Shown here: in pieces, positions 51,911 through 61,353 of the stretch
Position numbering within the stretch: position 1 is the stretch's first letter
How the letters are laid out: each line of letters starts with the position of its first letter
NCBI RefSeq assembly: GCF_041679265.1
Contig: NZ_JBGFSM010000002.1
Span: 62,001-126,000, forward strand
Direction: 5' to 3'
Origin: Autumnicola sp041679265
Lineage (GTDB): Bacteria; Bacteroidota; Bacteroidia; Flavobacteriales; Flavobacteriaceae
DNA length: 64,000 bases
The notes under the pieces: model-generated
What the model was told of the DNA's origin: nothing
Databases searched by the model: none
The model's input: only the letters and a program-made list of their open reading frames with translations
Translations under genes and position numbers: made by a program

Positions 51911-51937
51911 TGTGTATAACATATTGAATATCAAAAT

Positions 51938-53713
51938 TTAATGCTGGTATATTTTATTATAAAGATCTATATAGCGTTCTTTGATATTCCTTCTTTTCAA
52001 TTTCATGGTAGGGGTAAGCTGGTCATTGTCTATCCCCCAGACTTCCGGGGTAAGTTCGAAACGTTTGATCTGTTCCCAATGTCCGAATTTTTCATTGTAG
52101 AAGCTAACTTCTTCCTGAATGCGTTCAATTACTTCAGTATTATTCACAATATCTTCATTGCTGTCTCCCAACTCTATTTTTTTAAGCCTGGCCCAGTCTT
52201 TAATGAAATCAAAATTCGGCTGAATTAAAGCCGCAGGCATTTTTTCTCCTTCGCCTACCACCATGATCTGTTCGATAAAGCGGGATTGCTTCATAGTGTT
52301 TTCAATAATTTGCGGGGCCACATATTTGCCTCCCGAAGTTTTGAACATCTCCTTCTTTCTGTCGGTAATCTTAAGAAAACCGTCTTCATCTAGCTCACCA
52401 ATATCACCGGTATGAAAATATCCTTCGGCATTAATGGCTTCTTTGGTTTTTTCTTCATCTTTATAATAGCCCATCATAAGGTTGGGGCCTTTAGTAAGAA
52501 TTTCTCCGTCTTCAGCAATTTTTACTTCCACGGTATCAATTACCCTTCCAACAGTCCCGATTTTAAATCCTTTATTGCGTTGATCGTTAACGGCAATTAC
52601 GGGTGAGGTTTCTGTTAATCCATAGCCTTCCATTACCGGAATTCCTGCTGCTGCAAAAATGCGGGTAAGCCTTGGTTGTAGCGCCGCACTACCCGAAACA
52701 ATTAAATCTATATTACCGCCAAGCCCTTCTTTCCATTTGGAAAAAATCAGTTTTCTGGCAATTTTTAATTTTGTTTCGTACCACCAGCCATTGGCTCCGT
52801 ATGGTTCATATTCTAAACCTGTTTCCACCGCCCAGTAAAAAAGCTTTCTTTTAACGCCTTCCAGAGAATTCCCTTTAGCGATGATTTTATCATAAACTTT
52901 TTCCAGTAACCTGGGAACTGCAGTAATTACATGCGGTTTTACCTCCTTAAGGTTATCGCTTATTTTATCTATAGATTCAGCAAAATAAATGGAGACGCTG
53001 TAGTACTGATAGAGGTAAAGGATCATCCTTTCAAAAATATGGCAAACGGGAAGAAAGCTTAAGGCAGTGTAACTTCCGGTTTCAAAAGGAACCCGTTTTG
53101 CACTGTTAAGCACATCGCTAACAATATTTTTATGTGAAAGCATTACGCCTTTTGGCTTTCCGGTAGTTCCGGAGGTATAAATAAGGGTCGCAAGATCGTC
53201 TTCTGTAACCGACTTTTTTAATTTTTCTACCTCGTCCTGATTCTTTTTATCTTCCCCTAGTTCCAAAACTTCTTTCCAGTTTTTGCAACCTTCAATCTGG
53301 TCGAAACTATACACCTCTTTTAATTTGGTGCCAGCCTTTATGGCATTCAGTTTTTTAAGTACTTCGGCATCAGAAACAAAACAGTAAACGGCTTCACTGT
53401 GGTTTAGAACATACTCATAATCATCCTCAGAAATAGTTGGATAAACAGGAACATTTTGAGCACCAATTTGCAAAACCCCTATGTCCAGCACGTTCCATTC
53501 ATTCCGGTTAGAAGAAGAAATAACGGCAATCTTTTCAGCTGGCTTTACACCCAGGCGTAGCAAACCTCTGCTCACGCTATTCGCCTTGTCAATATATTCC
53601 TTTGTAGATATGGAATTCCAGGAATTGCTGTACTTAGTACTTAAAGCGACCTCCAGGGGATGATTTTCCAACTGATAATATGGAAAATCAAACAGTCTTT
53701 TTATCTCTGTCAT
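51938..53713 (-). CDS. fadD: Long-chain fatty acid-CoA ligase (AMP-forming)
   Basis: The 591-residue protein has the AMP-binding motif LATLIYTSGTTGKPKGVMLS at about 175-195, then VMEGYGLTETSPVIAVNDQR, GYFHTGDIGELDEDGFLKIT and DRKKEMFKTSGGKYVAPQII. It activates fatty acids to acyl-CoA for beta-oxidation, coming before the operon downstream. It has its own terminator, so it is a separate transcript from marR-fadB. The long intergenic region upstream of it (53714-54132) should contain its promoter. Confidence 0.94.
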   Translation of the reverse strand: MTEIKRLFDFPYYQLENHPLEVALSTKYSNSWNSISTKEYIDKANSVSRGLLRLGVKPAEKIAVISSSNRNEWNVLDIGVLQIGAQNVPVYPTISEDDYEYVLNHSEAVYCFVSDAEVLKKLNAIKAGTKLKEVYSFDQIEGCKNWKEVLELGEDKKNQDEVEKLKKSVTEDDLATLIYTSGTTGKPKGVMLSHKNIVSDVLNSAKRVPFETGSYTALSFLPVCHIFERMILYLYQYYSVSIYFAESIDKISDNLKEVKPHVITAVPRLLEKVYDKIIAKGNSLEGVKRKLFYWAVETGLEYEPYGANGWWYETKLKIARKLIFSKWKEGLGGNIDLIVSGSAALQPRLTRIFAAAGIPVMEGYGLTETSPVIAVNDQRNKGFKIGTVGRVIDTVEVKIAEDGEILTKGPNLMMGYYKDEEKTKEAINAEGYFHTGDIGELDEDGFLKITDRKKEMFKTSGGKYVAPQIIENTMKQSRFIEQIMVVGEGEKMPAALIQPNFDFIKDWARLKKIELGDSNEDIVNNTEVIERIQEEVSFYNEKFGHWEQIKRFELTPEVWGIDNDQLTPTMKLKRRNIKERYIDLYNKIYQH

Positions 53714-54132
53714 GAACTATATGGTGTGATATTCCCTGCAAAATAGGAATTTTGGGTGCTATTTCAAATCATATATCTAAAAAAAGATGCTTTATATTAT
53801 AAACCTTTTAACGGTTTATGACTTATACTACAATAGGATTATGCGATTTATTAGAAGTTAGTTCAGGGAAATTGTTTTAGCAGACAATAAACTGAATAGT
53901 TAGCATAATTAAATAAGATCCTTGACCTGATAATAAATATCCATAATTTTAAAATTTTTTCTACACCTTTTTACATGAAAATTTTGTGAAAGGCCTTTTA
54001 TCTTACTCATTTCATCCATGCTAAGTTTCTATTAAATTAACTACTAAGGCGTTAAACTCATTTTAAAATTCAGATTAACCGTAGAGATAAGGAACCTAAT
54101 CCGTACTTTATAGGGACAACTAAAAAAATGAA
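53714..54132. other. Intergenic region between divergent fadD and a lipoprotein gene
   Basis: These about 420 bases hold no convincing ORF. They are strongly AT-rich. The only structure I see is a short inverted repeat (ATAAACC at 53799-53805 with GGTTTAT at 53813-53819). No clear TAnnTTTG element is found close to either start codon. The promoters of both genes must lie here. Confidence 0.5.
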
Positions 54133-54138
54133 ATGATT

Positions 54139-54729
54139 ATGAAGAATTTTAAGACTACCTTAATTTGTGCCATGCTATTGCTGGCCTTTGCCTGTGGCCC
54201 GAGAGTACGAACCGTAAATCCGGAAAGCAGCGACCTTAGCAGTTACGAAACTTTCGCCTATTTACCCAATACCAATGCTGAAGTTCCCGGTAAAGCCTAT
54301 AATGATGAGAGTGTGAATCAAACTATTATTGAAGCTATAAATAACAATATGCAACAGGAAGGCTACGAGCTGGAACGTAATGAACCTGATCTACTGGTAT
54401 TAGTAAGTACTAAAACCGATACCGAAGTAGAGACCACCACAGACCCTGTATATGCTACCTATCCCTATTCTGCAGGAATGGGATCAGTAAGCCCCTACTA
54501 TAACAATTACTATTACTATGGATATAACAACTATAATGGGGTAGTGGGTTATGATACCGATACCTATTCTTATAAAGAAGGTACTTTAATAATTAACCTT
54601 GTAGACAGGCAAACTAAAAATACGGTTTGGAAAGGTATTGCCTCAGATGCTGTTTACGACCAAACTTCCCGGGATGCGATCAGGGGAATGGTTGATGATA
54701 TTTTTGAAGAATACCCGCTTAAAAACTAA
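54139..54729 (+). CDS. DUF4136 domain-containing lipoprotein
   Basis: The start at 54139 gives MKNFKTTLICAMLLLAFACG, a lipoprotein signal with Cys at 19; an ATG two codons upstream is also possible. The mature protein has the DUF4136 features SSYETFAYLPNTNAEVPGKA, IINLVDRQTKNTVWKGIASD and the closing DDIFEEYP. A Tyr/Asn-rich stretch (about 115-145; YYNNYYYYGYNNYNG) interrupts the domain. The function is unknown; a role at the outer membrane is likely. It stands alone between the fadD promoter region and a shared terminator. Confidence 0.88.
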   Translation: MKNFKTTLICAMLLLAFACGPRVRTVNPESSDLSSYETFAYLPNTNAEVPGKAYNDESVNQTIIEAINNNMQQEGYELERNEPDLLVLVSTKTDTEVETTTDPVYATYPYSAGMGSVSPYYNNYYYYGYNNYNGVVGYDTDTYSYKEGTLIINLVDRQTKNTVWKGIASDAVYDQTSRDAIRGMVDDIFEEYPLKN

Positions 54730-54752
54730 TAATTAAAGAGGTGCAAAAAAAG

Positions 54753-54787
54753 AAAAACCGAAGTTCTGTACGGACTTCGGTTTTTTT
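54753..54787. terminator. Two-way terminator between the DUF4136 gene and purL
   Basis: AAAAACCGAAGT (54753-54764) pairs exactly with ACTTCGGTTTTT (54774-54785). T-runs follow on both strands (TT beyond 54785, and TTTTTC after AAAAAA upstream read in reverse), so it can serve both convergent genes. It ends two bases from the purL stop codon. Confidence 0.85.
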
Positions 54788-54788
54788 A

Positions 54789-57700
54789 TTACTGCTTTTT
54801 CTCCAGCCATTTTCTGGCGTTCACAAAAGCTTCCAGCCAGGGGGATACTTCATCTTTTCGTCCTTTGGGATAATAAGCCCAGTTCCACTGGAAAGTAGAA
54901 CGTTCCAAATGTGGCATCATTACCAGGTGCCTGCCCGTGTCATCGGTTAACATTGCGGTATTATGGTTGGAACCGTTGGGATTGGAAGGATATTTATCAT
55001 ATCCATATTCTCCAACAATTTGGTATCGCTCTTTTGGATAGGGAAAACTGAATTTTCCTTCCCCATGTGCTGCCCAAATACCAAGTTTACTGTCGGAAAG
55101 GCTGGATAACATCACCGAATCATTTTCTTTAATTTCTACGGAAGTAAATACACATTCAAACTTCTTTGAAGCATTGTGCAGCATTTTAGGTTTTTCCTCA
55201 TGATCTGGGTTTATCAAGCCAAGTTCTATAAAGAGCTGACAACCGTTGCAAACACCAAGTGATAATGTATCTTCTCTACTGAAGAAATTATCTAAAGCCG
55301 CTTTCGCTTTTTCATTATAAAGAAAAGCCCCGGCCCAGCCTTTCGCGCTTCCCAGAACATCTGAATTTGAAAAACCGCCAACGGCAGCAATAAATTTAAT
55401 ATCCTCCAACGTTTCCCTTCCCGAAATTAAATCAGTCATGTGTACGTCTTTTACATCAAAACCAGCCAGGTGCATTGCACGCGCCATTTCCCTTTCTGAA
55501 TTTGAACCTTTTTCACGAATTATCGCCGCTTTAATTCTTTTGTCACTTCTAGCGGAGTCGAGAAGGCCGGTAAAATTTGCCGGAAATTTGAATTCCAGCG
55601 GCTGATTTTTGTAATTATTCAATCTTTCGGTGGCTTTGTCTTTACCACTCTGCTTTTGATCTAAAAGAAAAGAAGTTTCAAACCACTTGTCCCTTAATTC
55701 AGAAACATTAAAACTGAAGTTTTCAGCACCGTTCTTAATTTTTAACTCGTTTCCTTCAGTTGCACGTCCAATTTTAAAGAATTCAATATCATTATCAGTC
55801 AGCACCTGTTCCGCAGCAGCGTCTTTTGCCTGAAAAACAATTCCGCAGTTTTCATTGAAGAGAAGTTTTAGGGAATCTTTTTCATTTAAAGCGGAGAGAT
55901 CAATTTCAGCTCCCAGGTTTACATCGGCGAAGCACATTTCCAGTAAAGTGGTAATCAGTCCGCCGGAAGCAACGTCGTGGCCTGCCAAAATCAATTCGGT
56001 TTTAATAAGGCCCTGTATATTGTAAAAAATATCAGCGAATTTTTCATCATTTTTGATGGTGGGAACATCAGCGCCCACTTTATTCAGAATTTGGGCAAAG
56101 GAAGAACCGCCGAGTTTAAAAGAATCCTGGGACATGTTGATATAATAAATATCGCCGCCGTCTTTCTGAAGTACAGGCTCCACCACTTTAGTGATATCGT
56201 CGCAATGTCCGGCTGCTGAAATAATCACTGTTCCGGGAGAAATAACTTCTTCATTTTTATACTTCTGCTTCATCGAAAGCGAATCTTTTCCCGTGGGAAC
56301 ATTGATGCCCAAAGCAATAGCAAAGTCTGAAACTCCCTGAACAGCCTCATAAAGCCTGGCATCTTCGCCTTCATTATTACAGGGCCACATCCAATTAGCC
56401 GACAAGGATACGGATTTTAGCCCTTTTTCAAGTGGCGCCCATATAATGTTGGAAAGCGCTTCGGCAATGGAGTTTTTAGAACCCGCAACGGGATCTACAA
56501 GTGCCGAAACCGGGGAGTGGCCTATAGAAGTCGCCACTCCTTCTTTACCATTGTAATCCAGGGCCATCACCCCGCAATTATTAAGCGGAAGTTGCAGCGG
56601 ACCGGCGGTTTGTTGTTTGGCCACCCGGCCGCTCACGCAGCGGTCAACTTTATTGGTAAGCCAGTCCTTACATGCCACCGCTTCCAGTTGCAGCACCTGC
56701 TCCAAATATTCCTGAATTTTTTCTGAGGAATAAACAAGATCACCATATTTGCGATCTACCGTTTTATCTATCATCACAGTTTTGGGAGAGCTGCCAAACA
56801 TATCGGCAAGTTCCAGGTCCATAGGTTTTTCGCCTGTAGTTTTTCCTTCAAAAGAAAAACGATGGTTGCCGGTAACATCCCCAACTTCATATATTGGAGC
56901 ACGTTCTCTATCGGCTACCCGTCTTAAAATCTCAAGGTTGGTGTCGCCAATTACCAGCCCCATGCGCTCCTGGGACTCATTTCCTATAATTTCTTTCGCT
57001 GAAAGGGTGGGATCACCAACCGGAAGTTTATCAAGATCTATCTTTCCGCCGGTTTCTTCCACAAGTTCGCTAAGACAGTTTAAATGGCCTCCGGCGCCGT
57101 GATCGTGAATAGAAACAATAGGATTCTCCTCGCTTTCCACCATTCCGCGTACGGCATTGGCCGCACGTTTTTGCATTTCGGGATTTGCCCGCTGTATGGC
57201 GTTGAGCTCAATACCACTTCCAAACTCTCCGGTATCTGCAGAAGAAACCGCGGCACCGCCCATGCCAATGCGGTAATTTTCGCCACCAAGCACCACGATT
57301 TTGTCTCCTTTTTTTGGGACATCTTTTTTCGCCTGGTCTGCTTTCCCATAGCCAATTCCGCCGGCAAGCATAATTACTTTATCATAACCGAGTTTTCGAT
57401 TATGTTCTGCATGTTCAAAAGTAAGTACAGAACCTGCAATTAAAGGCTGCCCGAATTTATTGCCAAAATCGGAAGCTCCGTTGGAAGCTTTTATCAAAAT
57501 ATCCATCGGCGTCTGGTACAACCATTTTCGCTCCTGCATTGCATTTTCCCAGGACCGATCTTTCTCTAGCCTGGAGTAGGAAGTCATGTAAACCGCAGTT
57601 CCCGCCAAAGGCAAAGAACCTTTCCCGCCGGCCAGGCGATCCCGAATCTCCCCGCCGCTTCCTGTAGCCGCACCATTAAAAGGTTCTACGGTTGTTGGAA

Positions 57701-58451
57701 AGTTGTGAGTTTCGGCTTTCAGGGAAATTACCGACTCAAAATCCTTATTTTCATAATATTCCGGTACGTCTGGCGCTTTAGGAGCAAATTGCTGTACTTT
57801 AGGGCCTTTAATAAATGCTACATTGTCTTTATAAGCCGAAACAATTTCGTTGGGATTCTCTTCGGAAGTTTTTCTGATGAGTTTAAAGAGGGAAGAAGGT
57901 TTTTCTTTTCCATCAATTACAAAAGTTCCGTTGAAAATTTTATGCCGGCAATGTTCTGAATTCACCTGGGAAAAACCGAATACTTCAGAATCGGTTAGTT
58001 TTCGGCCGAGTTTCTCGGCCAAACCCTGTAAATAAGCAACTTCTTCAACATTAAGTGCCAGCCCTTCCTGTTGATTGTAAGCCTCAATATCATCAACTTC
58101 AATTATCGGTTCCGGATTTATATGAATATCAAAAATATCCTGATCTAAACCATTGTATTTTTGCGATAACATGGGGTCGAAATCATGAAAATGCTCATCT
58201 ACCCTTAAAAACTCTTCAATCCTGATGATGCCCTGAATACCCATATTTTGGGTGATTTCCACGGCATTGGTACTCCAGGGAGTAATCATGGCGGCTCGTG
58301 GGCCAACAAAAAAATCTGCCAGAGCAGATTTATTTATTTGAGTGGTGTCGCCAAAAAGCCAGTTTAGTTTAGAAATATCTTGAGCTGAAAGGTTGGTGTG
58401 GGTCTCCACAGCAAAAACCTTGGTGGTTTGGTTTCCGAAGAAAAGGATCAT
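54789..58451 (-). CDS. purL: Phosphoribosylformylglycinamidine synthase, single-chain large form
   Basis: The 1220-residue protein is the fused form of purine synthesis step 4. It contains an N-terminal domain, a linker, two ATP-grasp-like AIRS domains (FGFSQVNSEHCRHKIFNGTF, GAATGSGGEIRDRLAGGKGS, PTGKDSLSMKQKY) and a C-terminal glutaminase domain (about 975-1220). The glutaminase has the nucleophile Cys in LGVCNGCQLFIELGL and the His/Glu in AAHGEGKFSFPY. It converts FGAR, glutamine and ATP to FGAM. No other purine gene is near. Confidence 0.96.
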   Translation of the reverse strand: MILFFGNQTTKVFAVETHTNLSAQDISKLNWLFGDTTQINKSALADFFVGPRAAMITPWSTNAVEITQNMGIQGIIRIEEFLRVDEHFHDFDPMLSQKYNGLDQDIFDIHINPEPIIEVDDIEAYNQQEGLALNVEEVAYLQGLAEKLGRKLTDSEVFGFSQVNSEHCRHKIFNGTFVIDGKEKPSSLFKLIRKTSEENPNEIVSAYKDNVAFIKGPKVQQFAPKAPDVPEYYENKDFESVISLKAETHNFPTTVEPFNGAATGSGGEIRDRLAGGKGSLPLAGTAVYMTSYSRLEKDRSWENAMQERKWLYQTPMDILIKASNGASDFGNKFGQPLIAGSVLTFEHAEHNRKLGYDKVIMLAGGIGYGKADQAKKDVPKKGDKIVVLGGENYRIGMGGAAVSSADTGEFGSGIELNAIQRANPEMQKRAANAVRGMVESEENPIVSIHDHGAGGHLNCLSELVEETGGKIDLDKLPVGDPTLSAKEIIGNESQERMGLVIGDTNLEILRRVADRERAPIYEVGDVTGNHRFSFEGKTTGEKPMDLELADMFGSSPKTVMIDKTVDRKYGDLVYSSEKIQEYLEQVLQLEAVACKDWLTNKVDRCVSGRVAKQQTAGPLQLPLNNCGVMALDYNGKEGVATSIGHSPVSALVDPVAGSKNSIAEALSNIIWAPLEKGLKSVSLSANWMWPCNNEGEDARLYEAVQGVSDFAIALGINVPTGKDSLSMKQKYKNEEVISPGTVIISAAGHCDDITKVVEPVLQKDGGDIYYINMSQDSFKLGGSSFAQILNKVGADVPTIKNDEKFADIFYNIQGLIKTELILAGHDVASGGLITTLLEMCFADVNLGAEIDLSALNEKDSLKLLFNENCGIVFQAKDAAAEQVLTDNDIEFFKIGRATEGNELKIKNGAENFSFNVSELRDKWFETSFLLDQKQSGKDKATERLNNYKNQPLEFKFPANFTGLLDSARSDKRIKAAIIREKGSNSEREMARAMHLAGFDVKDVHMTDLISGRETLEDIKFIAAVGGFSNSDVLGSAKGWAGAFLYNEKAKAALDNFFSREDTLSLGVCNGCQLFIELGLINPDHEEKPKMLHNASKKFECVFTSVEIKENDSVMLSSLSDSKLGIWAAHGEGKFSFPYPKERYQIVGEYGYDKYPSNPNGSNHNTAMLTDDTGRHLVMMPHLERSTFQWNWAYYPKGRKDEVSPWLEAFVNARKWLEKKQ

Positions 58452-58518
58452 TCCAGGTTGTTTTTTATTGGTGACAAATTTAGCTTTTTTGGTGTGAATA
58501 ACCGGAATGGAAAAATAA

Positions 58519-58548
58519 AAAAACCGATGCTGACCAGCACCGGTTTTT
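58519..58548 (-). terminator. Terminator of the endonuclease gene
   Basis: AAAAACCG (58519-58526) pairs with CGGTTTTT (58541-58548), with inner TGC/GCA pairing. It lies about 22 bases after the stop codon of the endonuclease gene (read in reverse), with a T-run following. Confidence 0.75.
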
Positions 58549-58569
58549 AATAATTTTAGAAATCAGGAA

Positions 58570-59997
58570 TTAGTAAGTACCAATTCCATCAACATCATTC
58601 CTGTCCAAAATTTCCCATTGGTCAGCATCGTACGTGGTGGCAGGTTCTGTAATCTCTGCTTTTCTACGCAGGGTGATATCTTTGGCATAGTCGGCATCAT
58701 TGTTAAAAACCCCAATAATATCTACCAGTTCATCATTTTTAAATAATCCCACGGCATCATTTCCGTTAAAGTCTATAGGAGCGCCATTTTGCTGGATATC
58801 GGCCTCATCCAGTAATTTCTGAAGGTCAGACTGGGAATTGATAACCACCAGTACATCGCCTGCTTCCAAAGTACCGGTTAGAGGGAGCGCGTTGCTCCAG
58901 TCACCAGAACCGTTTGATTGTTTCATGATACTATACCCGGCTGCTTCCAAATCTATGGCTTCTTCAGAAAGGTTAACAATTTCCAGGGCTTTGTTATTAC
59001 CACTACCTTCAACATATTCTGAAAATAGTAAAACTGCGTTTTCATTATTGCCTGTAGTTCCTTCTCCATCTTCATCACCCTCACCTTCATCTGGAGTTTC
59101 GTCTTCATCTTCATTATCCTCATCGGTAGTATCTTCAGTATACTCTTCGCTTACAGGGCCAGTGTAATCTTCAGTCCATGTATTTACTGCATCGTCTCCT
59201 CCCCATATTAAAGTGGCCAGGTAAGGATTATCAATAAAAGGGTTACGGTTACCCTGCGCGCTTTCTATCACATCATTTCTATTCGCCTCTAAAACAGATA
59301 CCGGGTCTTCAGCATTCCATTTTAGAAAAAGATCCATACCGCCCACATCGCTAAAGCTTTCGCCATAAGTAAGGTTCATGTACATAACAATCCTGGCTAT
59401 ATCCCCAGTCCAGTCTTCGCCGGGATACCAGGATGCATTATCTACCAGGTGATAACTTCCTTCACCATCGGCGAATGGGTAATTTTCGCGTGAAGAATTT
59501 ATATTCTGGTCTCCAGGTTCCAGGTTATGAAGATCGGCTTTTACATCGTCGCTGGATAAATAAGATTGCGGATAGATGTGCTCGGTATTAAATGTTTGGG
59601 GGGAATATGAATTAGCGCTGGAAACGTATTCTCTTTTATCCCTGCTTTCACCGCTATACACCAATACTACATTGGCATCATTATCTGGATCTTCATTGGC
59701 ATTGTATAAATAGTCATGCCTATCAGTGTAACTTAAAAAAGTAGTATGCCTGGCAATGGTTAGATCTGAAAGTTCCTGTTCAAGATCTTCTGAAGATAAA
59801 CTGAAATCTACATCAGCATAATAAGTTGCCAGGTCATCGGGTATAATAAATCCCGGGTCCTCTCCCTGCTCTTCATCACCAGTATCGCCAGTCTCCCCAG
59901 TATCGGGAGTATCTGTAATAGTGTTGTCGTCATCAGAACTACAAGCTGCTAAAATGAACAGGCTGAAGAAAATTAAAATTCTGGTTTTTAAAATCAT
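58570..59997 (-). CDS. Exported endonuclease I-type nuclease with a C-terminal lamin tail domain
   Basis: The 475-residue protein has a lipoprotein signal (LIFFSLFILAACSSDDDN) and an acidic linker. The endonuclease I domain (about 60-275) has NTEHIYPQSYLSSDDVKADL with the catalytic His, SRENYPFADGEGSYHLVDNA and GDIARIVMYMNLTYG. A Glu/Asp-rich linker (about 290-320) leads to a lamin tail-type domain (about 325-475; NAVLLFSEYVEGSGNNKALE, EIVNLSEEAIDLEAAGYSIM). It should degrade external DNA for nucleotides or phosphate at the cell surface. Confidence 0.9.
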   Translation of the reverse strand: MILKTRILIFFSLFILAACSSDDDNTITDTPDTGETGDTGDEEQGEDPGFIIPDDLATYYADVDFSLSSEDLEQELSDLTIARHTTFLSYTDRHDYLYNANEDPDNDANVVLVYSGESRDKREYVSSANSYSPQTFNTEHIYPQSYLSSDDVKADLHNLEPGDQNINSSRENYPFADGEGSYHLVDNASWYPGEDWTGDIARIVMYMNLTYGESFSDVGGMDLFLKWNAEDPVSVLEANRNDVIESAQGNRNPFIDNPYLATLIWGGDDAVNTWTEDYTGPVSEEYTEDTTDEDNEDEDETPDEGEGDEDGEGTTGNNENAVLLFSEYVEGSGNNKALEIVNLSEEAIDLEAAGYSIMKQSNGSGDWSNALPLTGTLEAGDVLVVINSQSDLQKLLDEADIQQNGAPIDFNGNDAVGLFKNDELVDIIGVFNNDADYAKDITLRRKAEITEPATTYDADQWEILDRNDVDGIGTY

Positions 59998-60030
59998 GTT
60001 ACAATGTTAAATTATTAATTAAGATTTAAA

Positions 60031-61245
60031 TCATTTTTTTAACTCCAGCAACGCCATATAAAACCCGTCATATCCGCTTTCCGAAGAAAGGATTCTCTGA
60101 TCTTTTACAAGCTTGAAATTTTTCCCTTCCTCGCGGTTCAGGAAACTTTCTACCTGTTGCTGGTTTTCTGAAGGTAATACAGAACAGGTGGCGTAAACCA
60201 TTTTTCCGCCAGGCTTTAAAATTTTAGAATATTGATCCAGGATTTCTGCCTGGGTGTTCTTTATTTCATCAATAAAATCCGGTTGGAGTTTCCATTTAGC
60301 GTCCGGATTCCTGCTTAATACGCCAAGTCCGCTACAGGGAGCATCAATTAAAACCCTGTCTGCACTGTTATGAAGTTTTTTAATGACCTTGGTAGTATCA
60401 ATTTCTCTGGTCTCTATATTGTGAGCACCTGCACGTTTTGCACGGCGTTTTAATTCTTTTAATTTATTTCCGAAGATATCCAGCGCGATAATCTGGCCTT
60501 TATTTTCCATTAATGCCGCTAAATGCAAAGTTTTACCACCTGCACCTGCGCAGGTATCCACCACCCGCATTCCCGGTTCCACTTCGAGAAAATGAGCAAC
60601 CAGTTGCGAGGAAGCGTCCTGTACTTCAAAGAAACCATCTTTAAAAGCTTTGGTTCTAAAGACATTGGCTCTCTCTTTAAGTTCCAGGGCTTCTGGATAA
60701 TTTTTAACAGGAACAGAATCTATCTCCTCCTTTAAAAATTCCTGTTTCAGCGTTTCTTTATCAGTTTTGAGCGTGTTTGTTCTTACAATTACCGGTGCCA
60801 GATTGTTTAAAGCATGAATTTCTTTAGTCCAGGTTTCTTCACCAAGTTCTGCAACTCCCAATTCGTCCAGCCAGTCTGGGATAGATTCTCTAAATTTCCT
60901 AATCTGGCTTAATTTGTCAAACCTACCTTTAATCCTTCGGGTAGGAGTATCTTCAATTTGTTTCCAGTCCGGCAGTTCTATTCCTCTTAAAGTGGCCCAA
61001 ACCGCGAAAAGGCGAAACAGGTTTTCGCGTGAAAAAGGTTCTTTAACTTCGGCAATTTCAGCATAAAGGCGTTTCCATCGCACAATATCATAAGTAGTTT
61101 CAGCAATAAAACTTCTATCCCGGGAACCCCAGCGTTTATCCCTCTTGAGCGTGCCCTGTATAACCTTATCGGCATATTTTCCCTCGTTAAAGATTTCAGA
61201 TAAAGAATCTATGGTCGCGAAAACCAGGTTTCTGTGTAAGCGCAT
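60031..61245 (-). CDS. RsmB/NOP-type rRNA cytosine-C5 methyltransferase
   Basis: The 404-residue protein has the NOL1/NOP2/Sun fold. The SAM-binding site reads MRVVDTCAGAGGKTLHLAAL and the two catalytic Cys are in DAPCSGLGVLSRNPDAKW and VYATCSVLPSENQQ. The first about 150 residues are a family-specific domain (KRWGSRDRSFIAETTYDIVR) that resembles that of RsmB. It should methylate a cytosine in 16S rRNA. The exact target cannot be read from sequence alone. It is a single gene, 34 bases before the endonuclease gene on the same strand. Confidence 0.93.
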   Translation of the reverse strand: MRLHRNLVFATIDSLSEIFNEGKYADKVIQGTLKRDKRWGSRDRSFIAETTYDIVRWKRLYAEIAEVKEPFSRENLFRLFAVWATLRGIELPDWKQIEDTPTRRIKGRFDKLSQIRKFRESIPDWLDELGVAELGEETWTKEIHALNNLAPVIVRTNTLKTDKETLKQEFLKEEIDSVPVKNYPEALELKERANVFRTKAFKDGFFEVQDASSQLVAHFLEVEPGMRVVDTCAGAGGKTLHLAALMENKGQIIALDIFGNKLKELKRRAKRAGAHNIETREIDTTKVIKKLHNSADRVLIDAPCSGLGVLSRNPDAKWKLQPDFIDEIKNTQAEILDQYSKILKPGGKMVYATCSVLPSENQQQVESFLNREEGKNFKLVKDQRILSSESGYDGFYMALLELKK

Positions 61246-61353
61246 AAAATTATTTTAAGGCTGCAAAGGTACGGATTTTTGCTTCGGAAAAATTTATCTT
61301 TGGTTTATTGCTCAAAATGGCCAAATTCATTTTTCACCAAATATAGCTATTGT

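Noticed and set aside
57080..57443. Overlapping open frames on both strands inside purL (about 95-120 codons)
   Set aside because: They are shadows of a long, well-conserved coding sequence in another frame.
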